From Xiphias gladius (lineage: Eukaryota; Chordata; Actinopteri; Istiophoriformes; Xiphiidae): DNA of 64,000 nucleotides. Positions 37,601-51,022 of the stretch are shown in pieces (the first letter of the stretch is position 1; each line of letters begins with the position of its first letter). The stretch covers positions 25,569,706-25,633,705 of the forward strand of contig NC_053417.1 in assembly GCF_016859285.1 (NCBI RefSeq). The letters run 5' to 3'. The position numbers and the translations under genes are program-made. The notes under the pieces are model-generated. The model worked only from the letters and a program-made list of their open reading frames with translations. It was not told the origin of the DNA and did not search any database.

Positions 37601-38829
37601 GTTTCAGTTTAAAGAAATGCAAAAATCATACACCAGTGCAACATAAATGTATTGTAAATCCAAAATATCAATATCAGGTATTCAGGAGAAAGGAGATACA
37701 AGATGAAATCTGTTGTGCTGTTGTGGAGAAAAAAAAACCTCTTCTGTCCAGAGCTCTTCTGCCAGGGGGGCACTGTATACACCCCCCCAATCTGCTCTAC
37801 CTGCATTTAGAATAAGCCGAGTACCTCACCTCTGTTTTTCTCCCAGTGTCAGAACTATACTTAAGTGCTGTTTCCGATACCCATGAGTAAGCCCCATAAA
37901 AGCTGCCCCATCGCTGCAGCGTTATTGTTTCTTGCGGATGATTGATTGATGGATGAGGGCTGACACTTCAATGAAGCCATTTCCACTGGCATCTCTATCC
38001 GATGATGTGCAGCGTATATTTTCCATCCACGCCTCATTGCTCGCCTGTGTCATTCCTGGAACTTCATTTACACCATGTTCCCTGAAGGACCTTTTTTAGC
38101 CTCATCTCCCTTATTTCTCTCCCTGGCTCCTCTTTTTATCTCCCCTTTTTTCCATGCCATAAAATAATGCTATTTCTTGTCGACTCTGGAGGGGCCCAGA
38201 ATCATTTGCAGGGAATGATAAAACCAAAGGCATGGAGGGGTTATTTACAGGGAGTGAAACACTGACAGGGTCCCACTGTTCTGCTTTTTTCACTGTCAGA
38301 TGCCAAGTCCACGCTGAGACAGGGCAGGGCTATGATATACATTTCAAATGCCCTCGACCTACACCGCGTGCACATACAATCATCTACTGTTATCTCCACA
38401 AAACAAATAGGGACTTGCAGTTTTCTACCAAAATGTTGTCCAAAGCTCCCCGAAAAACGCGTTAAAGTATATTAGTTCAATGACAGTGTGATTTAGGTGC
38501 CTTCTCTGAGACAATTGCCTGTTTTTGCTCATATGGGGAGCAGATGGTAAGCAGGCATCAGTGCAGCAGGCTTTCTGGGATGACAGCCATGAGATTCCCC
38601 CTCAGGTGCCATTGGAGCCCCTTTAGAAGGGGAGAGTGATTGGTAGGACACGGCACCTCCTAAGCAACTGTTTTTTTCCTGAGTTCCCCAACGTTAAGGT
38701 TCTCATCAACAACCTACAATGCAGTAAATACGCATACAATGTCACCTAGGTAATGATCCTTTTTTGCAGCTTTGATCATACATGGAATACAGTACATTTA
38801 TTACCCAGGATAAGATGGTTTTTTGAGAT

Positions 38830-40030
38830 GTAATCATTGCCAATTAGATAAAGCAGATTATAAGCAGTTTATGTTTAATAAACACTACACATTATTATAA
38901 GGATATCTTTTATGTCAATTGTCATTTATATGATCAATTCAAACCACATCCATCCCTTCATCCTTCCCTATTTAAAAAAGCAAAGTACTTTGCTGATTTG
39001 TCCGACTCCTGTAACTATGACTTACTTTCCAAGAGTGCGCTGTTTGACATTGATTATTTATGCAACAAAACCAGGGTGTATTTCCTGCTGATCATAACTG
39101 TGCACTATAGATTTGGAACCGAGGGCCTGTCCCAAGGAGCATGTTTACTGAATTATTTGGACAACTTTGCAGAGAAAAACCTGGAGCCTTCTCAAAATTG
39201 AAGCATGGGCTTGTGTAAACAGGCCTGTTCGGGGGAGGACTCAGCCAACTTATCCAGATAATTCAGAAAACCTGATCTGTGCATTAATAAACCCATGTAT
39301 AATCATATCAACTGTTGTAGTTGTGTACTATTTATTCCTCTGAGAGGGAAACCTAATATATGTGCTAGTTGTGTTTTATGACCACTGATGAATGCTTATA
39401 AAATGTTAACTATAAATTACTTGTTGATTGGATGTTGCAGTTTATAAATTACACAGTGTTTCTTTTTGCTGAACATCAGTGGTCATCTCGTACAGAGCTA
39501 GTTTTTTGAACCCACAGGGAAGTTAAAGACTGTCTATAAATGTGTTTAGAACTACTGAAGATAAATGTTTATTTTTAATGACAATTATGTTATACTGGGT
39601 TATCAAACATTCATTAACTGACAACTAAAAAGGTGCCTTTATTTATTTATTGACTTTATTATTTACTTATTTATTTTTGCCCCCTCTGTGGTAGTTGTAC
39701 ACCAAAAAGTATTCAATTACACCAAGCTTCATGCTCTGTATGCAATTAAGTCCCGATTCATCTGTTGACTCCAGCTAGATTTAAAGTTACCGTTTAATGC
39801 TATGTTGCATGTTTTCATGTTGTCTGTATGACGTTTGCACTACTGGAAAAAAAAAATGTTTACAATGAGAAATACTAATATAATAATGTCTATAATGTGT
39901 TATAGTTGCTAACAAAGACATTATATACAATTAAAATTCCCTTACAGCTGTTTACAGCTACACTGCAGTGTGTAATAAAAATGTTTCTGAATTGTTTATA
40001 TACTTCTAATAAATGCTGAATAGGTTGGGT
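38830..40030. repeat. AT-rich stretch with MITE-like text
   Basis: Words such as 'aatgcttataaaatgttaac', 'tataaattac' and 'atgtctataatgtgttatag' recur here and near 63080-63180 ('tagtgtgttatagaacatt', 'actgcttataaatcct'). They recall fish MITE families with 'TTATAAATGCTTA' internal sequence. Borders are not clear. No coding exon is supported. Confidence 0.3.
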
Positions 40031-40274
40031 TACTTTATTCTCTGGTCTACAGGTGATTACAAAGACAAACAGTCTAGTTACAAGTTTAAACAGAACTGTG
40101 TGTGGGCTGTATTATTATATACATTAATGTGATATATCTAGCCGCCACTTTAATGTGAAACGCATTTGAAGCATCTGCCTCTCAGCACCTTGAGATCCCA
40201 GTGTACCCTGTAGTTGCCTAAAGGGCGAGATGAGAGACAATGCACAGTTGAACACATGATGCATCTACTGTAGC

Positions 40275-40298
40275 TGTGTGTGTGTGTGTGTGTGTGTG
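40275..40298. repeat. (TG)n microsatellite
   Basis: About twelve TG units, then 'ggttgggtg'. Confidence 0.95.
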
Positions 40299-40299
40299 G

Positions 40300-41740
40300 G
40301 TTGGGTGTATTTGACCTTGGCCGCTATAGGACATTTTGGTTCATCAGGAAAGATGATTGTTTCCTTTAAAAGATATTAGGAGCACTGTATCTAAAGGAAG
40401 CTGACATGGCTCCCTGCATCCCTGATGGTTTCCACTCCGTTTCTTTTATAGTCACTCAATAGGTAAGGGAATAGTGTCCCACCACAGTATTTATACATTA
40501 AGCAAGGTCTCTCTCTCTCTCTGGAAACAAGAGAGGAGCAGTGATTGGCCCCAGAGTATAATTTCTCCTGCGTCTACATTGGCGTGTCATCCTTTATCAA
40601 TAATCGCCTTGGAGGGAGTGCTGGTCTTGTTCGAGGAGGACTGACCTCTGTGGTGATGAGGGTACGTGGACGGTGGTCATCCGTTACCACAACCCATACT
40701 CGACCCTGTCTAATATCTGCAAATGGGGAGGGTGGGAGGTCCGGGAGCAGCCCTATTATTGTCATACCACATACAGTAGGCGGCCTCCTGGCCCCGTGAC
40801 CACTGCAGTAAACCCATCTCTATTGTGTCCCTTCCACCACATGCCTGGCAGTGAGGAAGAAGACGAACACCATTGCCTTCAAAAAAGAAAAAAGAAAAAA
40901 GTAAGAACTGGGGATGCTCCGGCCTGTCTATTAAATGCATCCTTTAAAGCCATTATCTGATTGCACTACATTTACATTTGATCATTTTGCTATTCTATGT
41001 GATGGTGCAATGCAAAAAAAAACAACATGGGAATGAATGAGCAGCTGGATCTGGGAAAGGAGGAAGTTGCACATCCATTTCACAAAGCAATAGCCTTCCT
41101 CTACTAATGCAATGTGACACTGAATACTACACACAGAGAAACAAGTAACCTCAAATTGGGTTATTCTTCCTACCTGCCAGTAATCCAGTTGATAAGCACT
41201 ATACATGTAGATTTCTGGGGAGCAGAGAAATCAGATTACCCCGAGCTGAACTGGGATTTTCTGTCTAAATTGGCTGTTGTTCCTCAGGTCTCTCATTCTA
41301 TCAGGATGAATGAGGGGAAGTAAATAATTTGACTTTGCACCAGATAAATTGTATGAACGGGAGGAACACAGTAGTGTTAAAAAAAAACAAAAAAACACAC
41401 AAAAAAACATTGCTGTGGTTATTGAGCGTAGAGAGATTCACCACATGTGTACATTTTTACAAAAAGACAGTACATAAAGTTTAAAAAACTACAAAATTGT
41501 TGGATGATTTGTGTGAGGTTGTCCCCGTCATATTTAAGGACACGAACTAATCTAGAGGCAACAATTCTACTGTTTTTCGTCACTCATCACCCAGACCGAG
41601 GTGAGAGTTCTCAACGGGTGTTTTTTTCGGTCCAGCAAAGGGCATACAGTGAAACAGCAGCTGAAACAATGTAGGGAACTGTAACTGTTACTGAGACCGT
41701 TATTGAACAACAAAGACTAATCTGGTGCCATGGATGACCA
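40300..41740. other. Non-coding stretch
   Basis: Open frames around 40545-40960 occur on both strands, but they have no splice context or known similarity. A (CT)n run is at about 40508-40521 and A-rich tracts are near 41380-41410. Nothing else is recognised. Confidence 0.5.
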
Positions 41741-41889
41741 GAGGGTTTGTTTCATAACGGGGGCTCAGAAAAGCAGGGTTTTATTGTGAAAAGCCTGTCT
41801 CCAATGAGCCTGATAAACCAAACCAGGATTAATCTGTTTCATAAAGCCAACCGAGAGCTGATGGGATCAGACTAACTGAAGGCAGGTTT

Positions 41890-42350
41890 AAGAAAACCTC
41901 AGTCTACAGCCATGCTAGTGGCCCTGCCAGGCTGTACAGCGGTGGGGTGAGCTATGACAATGCTAACATGCTGACGTTAAGATGGAATAAAGTGAACCTG
42001 TTAGCGTGCCAACATATGCTAATTAGCGCTGATCACAAAGTACAGGTTAGGCTGATGAGACTGTCATTAGTTTTAGAGGTAGTTGGTCAAACACCAAACT
42101 ACTGGACAAACTGAAGTTTTGACCTGAAGACTGGACTGGATGAAAAGCTGAGAGATCACTGGAGTACACTTCACCCTGAGGAGATCATGAAAGTCTGTAC
42201 CAAATTTAATGGCGATCCGTCAAGCTGCTGTGTAGAGTTTTAACACAAAACCTCATAGTGGGGCTGGAGGAAGAGTCCGAGGATCATCAGGTTTCATCCT
42301 CTGGGGGCCATGAAAGTCTGTGCAAAATTTCACGGCAAAGTATCATTCAT
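41890..42350 (-). mobile_element. 'GCTAGCATG' repeat, reversed copy
   Basis: 'acagccatgctagtggccct', 'gacaatgctaacatgctgac' and 'ctgttagcgtgccaacatat', then 'tgctaattagcgctgatcac', are the reverse complement of the right part of the family. 'gatcatgaaagtctgtacca', 'aatttaatggcgatccgtc' and a second 'gccatgaaagtctgtgcaaa' belong to its left/central part. It is an old, diverged copy. Confidence 0.65.
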
Positions 42351-42927
42351 GACTTTAAGACACACACCCAGGACAATGAGCGTGGAACGCATATTTTCGC
42401 ATTAAAGAGAATGGACATGTAAAGACAAAACTGCCATGTTTGTGGAAAACAGAGAAGCACATAATAAACACATGATACGAAAAATAAAATAACGAAAGGA
42501 AAACAAACCAATTCACTGCAATTACCAAAGTAAACGAACACTTTTAGCAGCATGTTGTAGGGCAACAGTGAGCTCAGAGTCCGACACAAGTAAAGACAAA
42601 CTCCGTTGCACCGTTGAACTTCTCCGTGAGCATTTTAAACATGTCATTGCGGGTTCAACTCCTGTGTGAGCAATGTGAATTTTCTTTGTATCATTAAGTG
42701 TTGAAAATGAATGTACAAGATGCATAAAGTGCAACATGACATTAATCAGCTTTGATGTATCAGTGCTACCCCAGCCATCATTTATTTAAAAGAAAAAAAA
42801 AAATAAGCAAGTTACCATTTTCTAGAAACTTAATCTCTCTATCGGAAAGGGAACTTTTAGTTCTGCCTCCACAAGGTGAAAATACTGTTTGATAGAGGGA
42901 TTTCTGGGTGTCTGTGTGTTTAATTTT

Positions 42928-43315
42928 ATTTAAAGGTACCTTGTGGAGTTTTAAAGGGTGGATCCCTGTTTTGCAAGTATCCTGCGCATGTACATGAGGA
43001 TGCATACGCACAGGGGCGGCCCGATCCAAGTGCCTGCTGACGAGTTTTTGTGCTACTCAGCTGAATGAAGGTTGTCGGCAGTTATCCAAAAAGAAGCGTA
43101 GCGGCGCACCAAAAAAAGGTAGGGGAGAAGAAGAATGCGAGCTAGCAAACAAACAAAGCTAGAATGTGAGGCGTTCACATGCTTAGAGGAATGCTTTCAA
43201 CGCGTCCATTAGGCCTGTAAGATGCGCACTAAGCGTTTTGGTGAGTAGGCACGAATGTAAACATAACTTTGGTTGTTAACAAAAAAACAGTCTGCAGGGT
43301 AGCTTTAAGTGACAT
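42928..43315. mobile_element. MITE-like element with imperfect terminal inverted repeats
   Basis: The left end 'tttaaaggtaccttgtggag' and the right end 'cagtctgcagggtagcttta' are imperfect reverse complements: the reverse complement of the right end reads 'taaagctaccctgcagactg'. The body is richer in CpG than its neighbours and has no coding capacity. Superfamily not assigned. Confidence 0.55.
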
Positions 43316-43319
43316 TTAC

Positions 43320-45170
43320 AAAGAGACCAAACGGTGAAAATATTTTTCACTCTGAAGCTACAGCCATGGGTCAAAGTTGTCTATTACCTCGTTTTAATTG
43401 CGGCGCATATTTTGATTGTAATACTGTGCAGATACTTCAAAAAGATAAGTATGCAGTAGGTACAGCACATCTCAAAATTTGATTGACATGCACTGCAAAC
43501 AAGAGACACTGAAAACAACACAGCAAAAATGAATAGAGATTAACTTCTAACCTTTACTTACTCGTTTTTGGTAGTAATGGTGCATTCAATAATCTCAGAA
43601 CACAGTTTCAGCAAAGCAAAAAAAATTGGAATTCAAGCATTTATGTGTCTCTTGCATCCGTGCACATGTGACTCGCATGTAACATCTCAGCATGATTTAT
43701 GTCCTAAGCAGCATTTTCTTGCATTGCAAATAGCCCGAGTCTCAGCCTCTCCTCAGCTGTTTTTGTATTTTCTAACATGACACATGAATCCCCAGTGGCC
43801 CTGGAAATCAGACAACCCAGGTGCAACACTAATATCCTCCCAGTATCCAAACATTTCCTTTAAAAGTAACTGGCACATTGGGGCCCATAAATTAGAGCTG
43901 AACGCTGCTCAAGATGTCTGGCTTCCAATAAGACCGTACCCAGAGCAATAAACTTTGACATTGCTGCTTGAAAAATGCCTGCCCTTTTTCATTGTCAAGT
44001 GTTACAAATTGATGAAATGAGTTCATCGATGTTCCCTGGTCATTATCTCTCCAGTGGCACTTTGTTTTACAGACAGTGGGAAAAAGGACAGTGCAGATTA
44101 GAAGCCCAGGCACAGTTTATCAAACAAAATCTAATATCATCCATAAGAGAGGAATCTGGAAATCAATACTTCATTACTAAATTGTTAGTGGGGATGAAGA
44201 GTAATTGTGTGAGTTCAGAGATGTGTCCCGGCGGCCGGGGCATAGGAAGTTCAATGTCACCCGGGAAGTGATAAGTAAAGGCACTGATGGGAAGAAACAT
44301 TTCTGTAATGGGGGATGCTGGAGGAGGGCAGTGGCCTGAGCACAGAACAGACAATAGACACTGGTTTGCCATTGATTGGCTCAGCTATAAAGATGGAATA
44401 GTTTAAAGAGCTGGAGAGAATAAGAGGGGGAGACAGAATGAGAGAGGTAAAAAGAGTTAGAGCGAGCACCACCTTTTGAATTTACCCTTGTCTTGTCACT
44501 AGTTTTTGTGCATTGCGTAAGTCATTAGCAATCCCGACAGATTTAAGTGCAACGATTAAACAGTTCCTCTGCAAAAATGGAAGACCGTTTGATGACATGG
44601 CCTTTACCGTTGCCTGATGGTTTGCCTTTGAAATGGCTTTGTGCTAATGAACGTTAATAAATAACTTTGATGATTAGTCTTAGTCGTCGCCGCATGTTTT
44701 GTAACGTTTACAGCACATCCAGCTATCTGTTAGGTGTGCGATCTTAGCAGAGCCCTCTAGCTCCTCGTTTTGTTCACACTGTGAGCGAGGTCACACCAGT
44801 ACAATGAGCCCATCACCTCGTGGCAGCCAGGCACAGCCTCATCCCTCTAAAAGCTTGAGTCTGGAGTGCCTCTGACCTCTTCCCCTGCCTCAACATGTTC
44901 AGCCATGCAAATCAGAGTGCCTCCGATTTGAACATTCATAAGCCGAAACCTGCAGCTTATGCTCTGGGGCCAGTAGGAGCTTGGAGGGGGGCACAGCGCG
45001 GCCTGGTGCAGAATAGGCAACCGTAGTACTTTGGTGGAAGGACAAAAAGTGAGGCATAGGTAGAGAAACGCTTTGTACTGTACTAAACCAAACATGGATT
45101 GTTCTAAATTTTTATGTTCACTTATGTGTTTGTTTATTTCATTTAGAGGCACTTGGGGGTGATTTGGCAA
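43320..45170. other. Non-coding stretch
   Basis: No exons are recognised. Parts of 43780-44280 have long runs of even base composition, but nothing ties them to a function. Confidence 0.5.
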
Positions 45171-45171
45171 T

Positions 45172-45600
45172 GTCGGTTTGTCAGTCGGTCCACTACCTTT
45201 GTCCAGACTGAAATATCTCAACAACTATTGGATGGATTGCCATTAAATTTCGTATAAATATTCATGGTCCCCAGATGATGAATCATAATGCCCTCACCTT
45301 TTATCTCGCACCACCATGATGCTGACATTTTTGTTTTGTGTGTGTGTGTGTCCAGCAACATCATCAGGTCAAAATTTCCATTCTTCCCAATATGTTAGTT
45401 TCAGATTCCTGCATCACTTTTGGTGCTAATTAGCAGATGTTAGCATGCTTGTAGTCTAAACTATGAGGGTACCTGGTTACAGCTGAACATCAACATGTTA
45501 TCATCGTCACTGTGAGCATGCTAGCTTGTTGATGTTAGCATTTAGCCCAAAGCACTGCTGTGCCTAAGCACAGTCTGGCTCCTCTGTTCTTTGATAAAGT
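45172..45600 (+). mobile_element. 'GCTAGCATG' repeat, most complete copy
   Basis: The left part contains 'tttgtccagactgaaatatc' and 'tcaacaactattggatggat', then 'cattaaatttcgtataaata' and 'ttcatggtccccagatgatg'. The right part contains 'taattagcagatgttagcat', 'gagcatgctagcttgttgat' and 'gcctaagcacagtctggctc'. This is an interspersed repeat that I recognise as abundant in percomorph genomes. A (GT)n run interrupts it near 45340. The class is uncertain. Confidence 0.75.
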
Positions 45601-45617
45601 TGGATAATGAGTAAACA

Positions 45618-46008
45618 ATTAGAGCTGAAACTAACACTTATTTATATGATCGTTAATCTGTTGATTATTTTCTCAGATAATCACTTAAATTTAAGTTTAA
45701 TCGTTGTTTTGTTTTGTAGCTGTTTATAAAATGTCCCAAAATAGTGCAAATGTTAACATCACAAGTTCCCAGACATCCATGGTGAATTGAGGCCGGAAGC
45801 CCTAAAACCCAATGATGTTCAATTTACAGTGACATAAGACTGAGAAAAGCAGCAAATTTTCACGTTTTAGAAGCTAGAGCCAACAAATATTTGGCATTTA
45901 TGCTTGAGAAATGACTTAAATGATTTACCAATTGTAAAAATTGTTGTCAATAGCTTTTCTGTCCATCTATAATTGGATTAATTGACAAATTATTTGGCCA
46001 CTAAAACA
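45618..46008 (+). mobile_element. hAT-like MITE, copy 3
   Basis: Same family as 543-886. The start is 'attagagctgaaactaacac', the internal words include 'tctgttgattattttctcag' and 'caatttacagtgacataaga', and the end is 'attgacaaattatttggcca'. It directly follows the repeat at 45172-45600. Confidence 0.7.
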
Positions 46009-46189
46009 ATATGTTATTTTTTATTTGAAGTAGAACAGCACACATAAGTCATTATTGACATCAAAAGACTGACATCAAATTGTAAGTTGATGTGGTGACC
46101 CGTTTAGCTAACCATTGCCTATTTACACATCCAACAGACACAGGACAACATTAGCATTCATTTGGAGTCACGTTTCTGTCCACTTGATG

Positions 46190-46530
46190 AATGCGGGTCA
46201 ATATTGACTCTCCTTTTAACTCTGTTTTTGTCTCCACGAACTCCTAAAGGAATTATCTGGCTTTTTAGCTGCTAAATGCTCCACTACGTTCACACTAGCT
46301 AGTTTCTAGCATTGTCTGTCTGCTTTTGGGTTGTGAGCAAGTAGCGTATGGTGAGTTTTGGGTTTTTTTTCTCCAAGCTTTTTCCACTGGAAACAGTTGC
46401 CTATTGTCTACGGAAGCAATGCTGATTACATCACTGAGAGTGAACCAAAACAATGAACTTAAAGACATTAAAACGCTACATAAAGCTAAGGGCAACTGCA
46501 GAGCTGGGTGACAATTATCTGTAAGTTCAT
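46190..46530 (-). mobile_element. Repeat family B, copy 1
   Basis: 'actcctaaaggaattatctg', 'gctttttagctgctaaatgc', 'tccactacgttcacactagc' and 'cattgtctgtctgctttt' are the reverse complement of the text at about 60460-60560 ('gctaaagagccagatgtttc', 'cctcaggagttggtagagac', 'caaacggcagacacgga'). This is a non-coding interspersed fish repeat. The 3' half is more diverged. Confidence 0.65.
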
Positions 46531-47029
46531 CACTACGAGTGACTTCTTTAAAATACATTACACTTTGTCATCTGATCCATTGTTAATATAAAAGTTAACA
46601 ATATTAATATAAAAATACCAGGCCGATCATAGCAGCTTTAAGTCTTCAGACCACCAAAACGTTGACTGATTATAAGGGAGTGCAAAGCAGTAAGAATAAG
46701 TATTAGGAGAAGAGTCTTAGAGTGTATTCTTAGACCTTTCATATGAGGTACAGTATGTGTAAATATCCACCTCTGTAAATTCTACAGATGGAGTTTTTTT
46801 TCTAATTAACAAAAACACCACCTTGCTTACACATCAAGAACTAGTGTGGGGAGTGATATAACAAGCTGCTCGATTCCAGACACTCTCATTTCATAACATG
46901 TTTGAATGTTCAGCAAGTACACTGCTCCATTTAAAAAGAGACTTTCCCTGTTGTTGACAGATAAACTTTTTTTTTTTTTTTTTTATCGCAGCGCTTTGAC
47001 GTCGGTGAAGTGAAGCTGACAGTCCAGTA

Positions 47030-47300
47030 ACCGGGGCCGTTTGCTAATGATTTTTGAGCAGCCCCCAACTGAGTCCTAAATGTCTGCAATATCCATAAAC
47101 AACTCTATACTGTCCAATTAGGCAGACAGAGATGTACTGGGCTGTCAGACAGATTTGCATGGCTAAGCACCTGAGATCCAGAGGATGATGAGGGGATGGT
47201 TCACCGGCCAGGGAGAGAATGTGCACAATGGATGACTTTCATTACAGCATTACTGCATTACATACACACTCATCCAATTACTGCCTGGATTAATTGATCA
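47030..47300. promoter_or_regulatory. Candidate conserved non-coding element
   Basis: The block is free of repeats and has homeodomain and POU-like words ('gctaatgattttt', 'atttgcatggctaagc', 'ccaattactgcctggattaa', 'ttgatcatcg'). It is set between repeat-rich stretches. The call rests only on composition and motif content; conservation was not tested. Confidence 0.25.
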
Positions 47301-48464
47301 TCGTACCTTTCTTTTCCCAGCACCAGAGCCGGGGCTGGTGTGTTTTTCTCCCTCCTGTACCCACCACCCAACCCGCTGCTCTCATTCCCTCTGCTCTATG
47401 GCTCCTGTCCCAGGTTTGCAGCCAGTGCTCTTCATAAAAATAAAAGTCTGAGGGGACATTTTGAAGAGGGAGGGGGGTTTTGTTAGAGAAGAAACCGTCA
47501 CCGGCCTCCACTGTGCGGACGGCCATTTGCAGGATCGCATACATTGGGAATAATTAGAATTTATGTGTGCTCGTCAATCCCGCCTCATCCTCTTCTCCAC
47601 TGTAGAGCCATCAGTGGTCAGAAGGGTTCACCGGAGCATGACTCATCCCTGAGTGCGTTTGATCAGAATGAATTATGCCTTTTAGATTCATTATGGCACT
47701 TTATTTCTCCTCTCTGTCCTCCTCCCTTGTCCGTTCAGCACCGGGAATGAAATGTACAAGACAGGGTACATATTTTATTGTATGCATGCTGTCATGCACA
47801 CACAGTTAGGGATAAGAGGTAGGCAGTGGTGGTAGAGTCTAGCTACCCAGTATAATACACTTCACTAAACACTTTTTATATGAGACAGTGCAAAGTGTGT
47901 TAGAGAAAAACAGCCACAAAATATGAATTTTCCTGAATATCTGTAATTTCGGCGCGCAGGCCTGGAACCTTATGGCAGGGAAAAGATTTGTCGCAGCCAT
48001 CTTGCAAATCATTTGAAAAAAGTCTGGAAGACTTCAAATGTGGCATCTTGAAAGCACTTTAATATGACAAAAATCTAATTGAACTCACGCTGTTTAGTGT
48101 ACAGGACTATGACAAGTGCTAATGGGATCATTTAAGATCATTTAAAATACAAACGAGTCTTCGCTTTCTGTTCATTAATTACTGCTAATTATACGAACAG
48201 CTAGCCTTGGCAGGCCAGTGCATTTGGCTGTCTCTGAGTCTTGAACATCAGGTCTGAACGAGAGGATGTCCCATTTCCCCTCCTGGATGACTGGCTGATA
48301 ACGTGTAGGGTGTGATAAAACGAATACACATAGCTGTGCTAGAAAACAACGGTTTCATTCATACACCAGACTTTATCTTTTTTACTGGCTTAACCTACGT
48401 TAATTACTTTACTTGATCATGCTCTGATGTTTTATTATTTTACTTTTTGGATACCAAAGCTGTT

Positions 48465-48555
48465 GTTCCTGACTGTTTTCACCTTGTGTCGCCGTAAAGC
48501 TCTCTGTGACCTTGTTTTTTGAAAAGTGCTACTTGAATGAAGTTTATTATCTGTG
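48465..48555 (+). mobile_element. 3' tail of a LINE (L2/CR1-like)
   Basis: 'gtaaagctctctgtgacctt', 'gttttttgaaaagtgctact' and 'gaatgaagtttattat' match a familiar fish LINE 3' end of the type 'AAAGCxCTxTGTGACCTTG..GTGCTATATAAATAAAGTTTATTATT'. Only the tail is present. Confidence 0.65.
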
Positions 48556-49487
48556 AATTGCACCAAAGAAGTAAGAATTATCTGGAGATAATTGGATATT
48601 TAATGAACTGAGTATCTGAGGGCTACTTACAATGACTAAAAATATTTTAAAAATATAAAATCCTTCCTTTCCAGCATCTGCAGTTCACAACTGTCCATTT
48701 TCTAAAATGTATAACAGCATTTGAGATTTCGTGAAAATAAGCCCACAACATCATTTACTGTGAGCAGATTGCATCAACTCATTTCTGCATTTTTAATTGT
48801 TTTTTTTCTTTTTTTTTCTCTCTCTCTTCTGTGCCCCCATTCCCCTTCAGGGAAAGCGCCCAGTCTAACAGAAAGGTTAGTAATCTCTGATGCAAGCAAG
48901 CTGCTAGATTTCAGATCATGTCAAGTCTTTCTCTGTTAGCGTTTTCAGCCTGGTTAATAATGTAGTTACCTATCCTCGTCCATTTATGCATGCCAGCATT
49001 ACCTATCCAGTTTTTTTTAGTTTTTTTTTAAACTGTTATCTGAAATAATTACCACTGCCGAGTGGTCAATCTTTTTTAAAGTGTTGTTTTCAGCCTCTGT
49101 TCGGAGCTTCATCAGTAATCAAGGGTTAATTTCACACCTCAGTGGATTGCCTGCCTTAATCTCTATTCAGTGTAATTAAATCTGTCCAATAAAGTGAGCC
49201 CTTTTCCTCTTTGTTCTCTCCCATCTCCTGCTCTTTTTTTTTTTTTCTTTTTTTTTATTGTTTTACACCCATCACATCTCATCGTCTGAACTACAGGCCA
49301 TCCAGCCTCGCTTGACAAGCAGAATCTATCCCTAGAATTAAAACATTCCTGACCGAGATTGTAAGAGGGGAAAGAGGGGGAGGGAGGGAGAGGAGGAGTT
49401 TGCTGAGCTTGGGCGAGGAGAAGGAGAGGAAAGGGAAGCTGACACAACCGGTGTCTATTTTACTTTCTCTCTTTTTTTTTTTTTCTT

Positions 49488-49690
49488 TCTCATTCCAGCA
49501 GAATGGAATGTGAAGATTTGACCCTGTCAATCAGCCCTCTTGACAAGTTTAATCACGGTGTGCCCTCCGCAAAATCATGGCTAAATAGGAATCCAAATAA
49601 TAGAGCGCTGGGGCCTCTTATAAATGGTAATCAAGAGGACTAATCAACTGACAGGTCTACAGATCTGGCTTGCTCAAGGAGTCACTCAAA
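49488..49690. promoter_or_regulatory. Candidate enhancer-like block with TEAD and PBX/MEIS words
   Basis: CATTCC (49491-49496) and GGAATG (49505-49510) form an inverted pair of TEAD-type sites eight bases apart. CTGTCAATCA at 49524-49533 fits a PBX-MEIS composite, and CTGACAG near 49648 fits a MEIS/TGIF site. The block is flanked by T-rich low-complexity DNA. No conservation test was possible. Confidence 0.3.
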
Positions 49691-50999
49691 CTTCCTCTCT
49701 TTTTTTTTTTTTTTAATTTTAAGCCCTCAAACACTTTTTTAAAACATGAAAATGAGGAAAGATTAAGGAACATTAACATCTCCATCTGTCCTATTCTTGT
49801 TTTTTTTTTTTTCTACAACTGCGTGTACATACAGTATGTAACACTTTACTTATTCATTTTATACTGATTTTTTATCTTCCCAATTATGTATTTTTAAACT
49901 TTTTCCCCCGGCGGAATATGAGACAAAAGGCTATATGTAAGCCTTGTAAAGGGTATCTTTCTTTTCAAGATAGACCAGCAGCAGATTTCTGAACAATGTA
50001 AATGAGTCTTGCCAATCCACTTCTCTGTGATCTGCCACAGAAGTCAAGGGCTCCATGAAGACTTTGAAATGTTGATTCAGTTGAATATGGTGACTTCCCT
50101 TTGCACCTTTAAAAATACAACTGATCTAAGTTTTATGTGCGCTTGAAAGTTGTGAAGGTTGCCCCTCTTTCCCCAATTGTCAAGATGTCAAAGCTAAATA
50201 GGAAATTCCGCCTCGCCGTGACTGCATCAAAAAGTCAGGGCAATTTTTTTTTCAAGTCCACAAGATCAGACGCCCGCTACGGTTCCCACTATTTTGCCAC
50301 AAGTCTATCCATTGGGCTGAATCCATCACATCTAAAATCATCCAAATAAATCAATTAATCACTTAGAATTTCATCTTTTATTCGCACGACACAAGTGGAA
50401 TTGGGATCCAAATCCAGAGATGTTCTTTGTGAAACACTATAGTTGCTTTATGTTTCTGAATCTATAATTCATGTATTTAGAAAACCTTACATTCAGAAGG
50501 GGTAAATTGGATTTACCTCGCAATAATTATACATGATTGTAGATGGTTTGGTTTGTCACTGGGAATAAAAGGGGTTATACGGCACGTCAGCTGGATCTAA
50601 CGTTTTAAAGACTTACACTTCTCCGCTTGCTAATGATGGTTTACAGGCCAATTCTCTGGGGGCAGTCTGAGTGCTTCCAAGATATCACATCTTCACAGGC
50701 AATCCACATAACTTAGTCTGGCAATGCCAAAGGGAGATTTAAAGACAAGCCAAAAGCGTGAGTAAGAGATGTGTCAGAAAACAGCACCATATATAAATCT
50801 GTGCAAACAAAACATTACAAAATCAAATCCTCTTTCACCTTCTCGCTCTGGCTCATTTCTCTGAATTACAACATTTAAACACTAATGGGAATGTTTGAGG
50901 CTTCACTGTAAATCCACGGCCTGTGATTGCCTTTTTTTTGCATTCATGTTTATCCTCTGAGGCACATCCATGTGTCACACTGGCACGTCATATAACATG

Positions 51000-51022
51000 A
51001 AAAAAAAAAAAAAAAAAAAAAA
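51000..51022. repeat. Poly-A tract
   Basis: Homopolymer run of A with no retroposon hallmark recognised upstream. Confidence 0.95.

Noticed and set aside
40545..40960. Open frames on both strands
   Set aside because: Overlapping frames of similar length on both strands suggest chance openness of a slightly GC-rich stretch.
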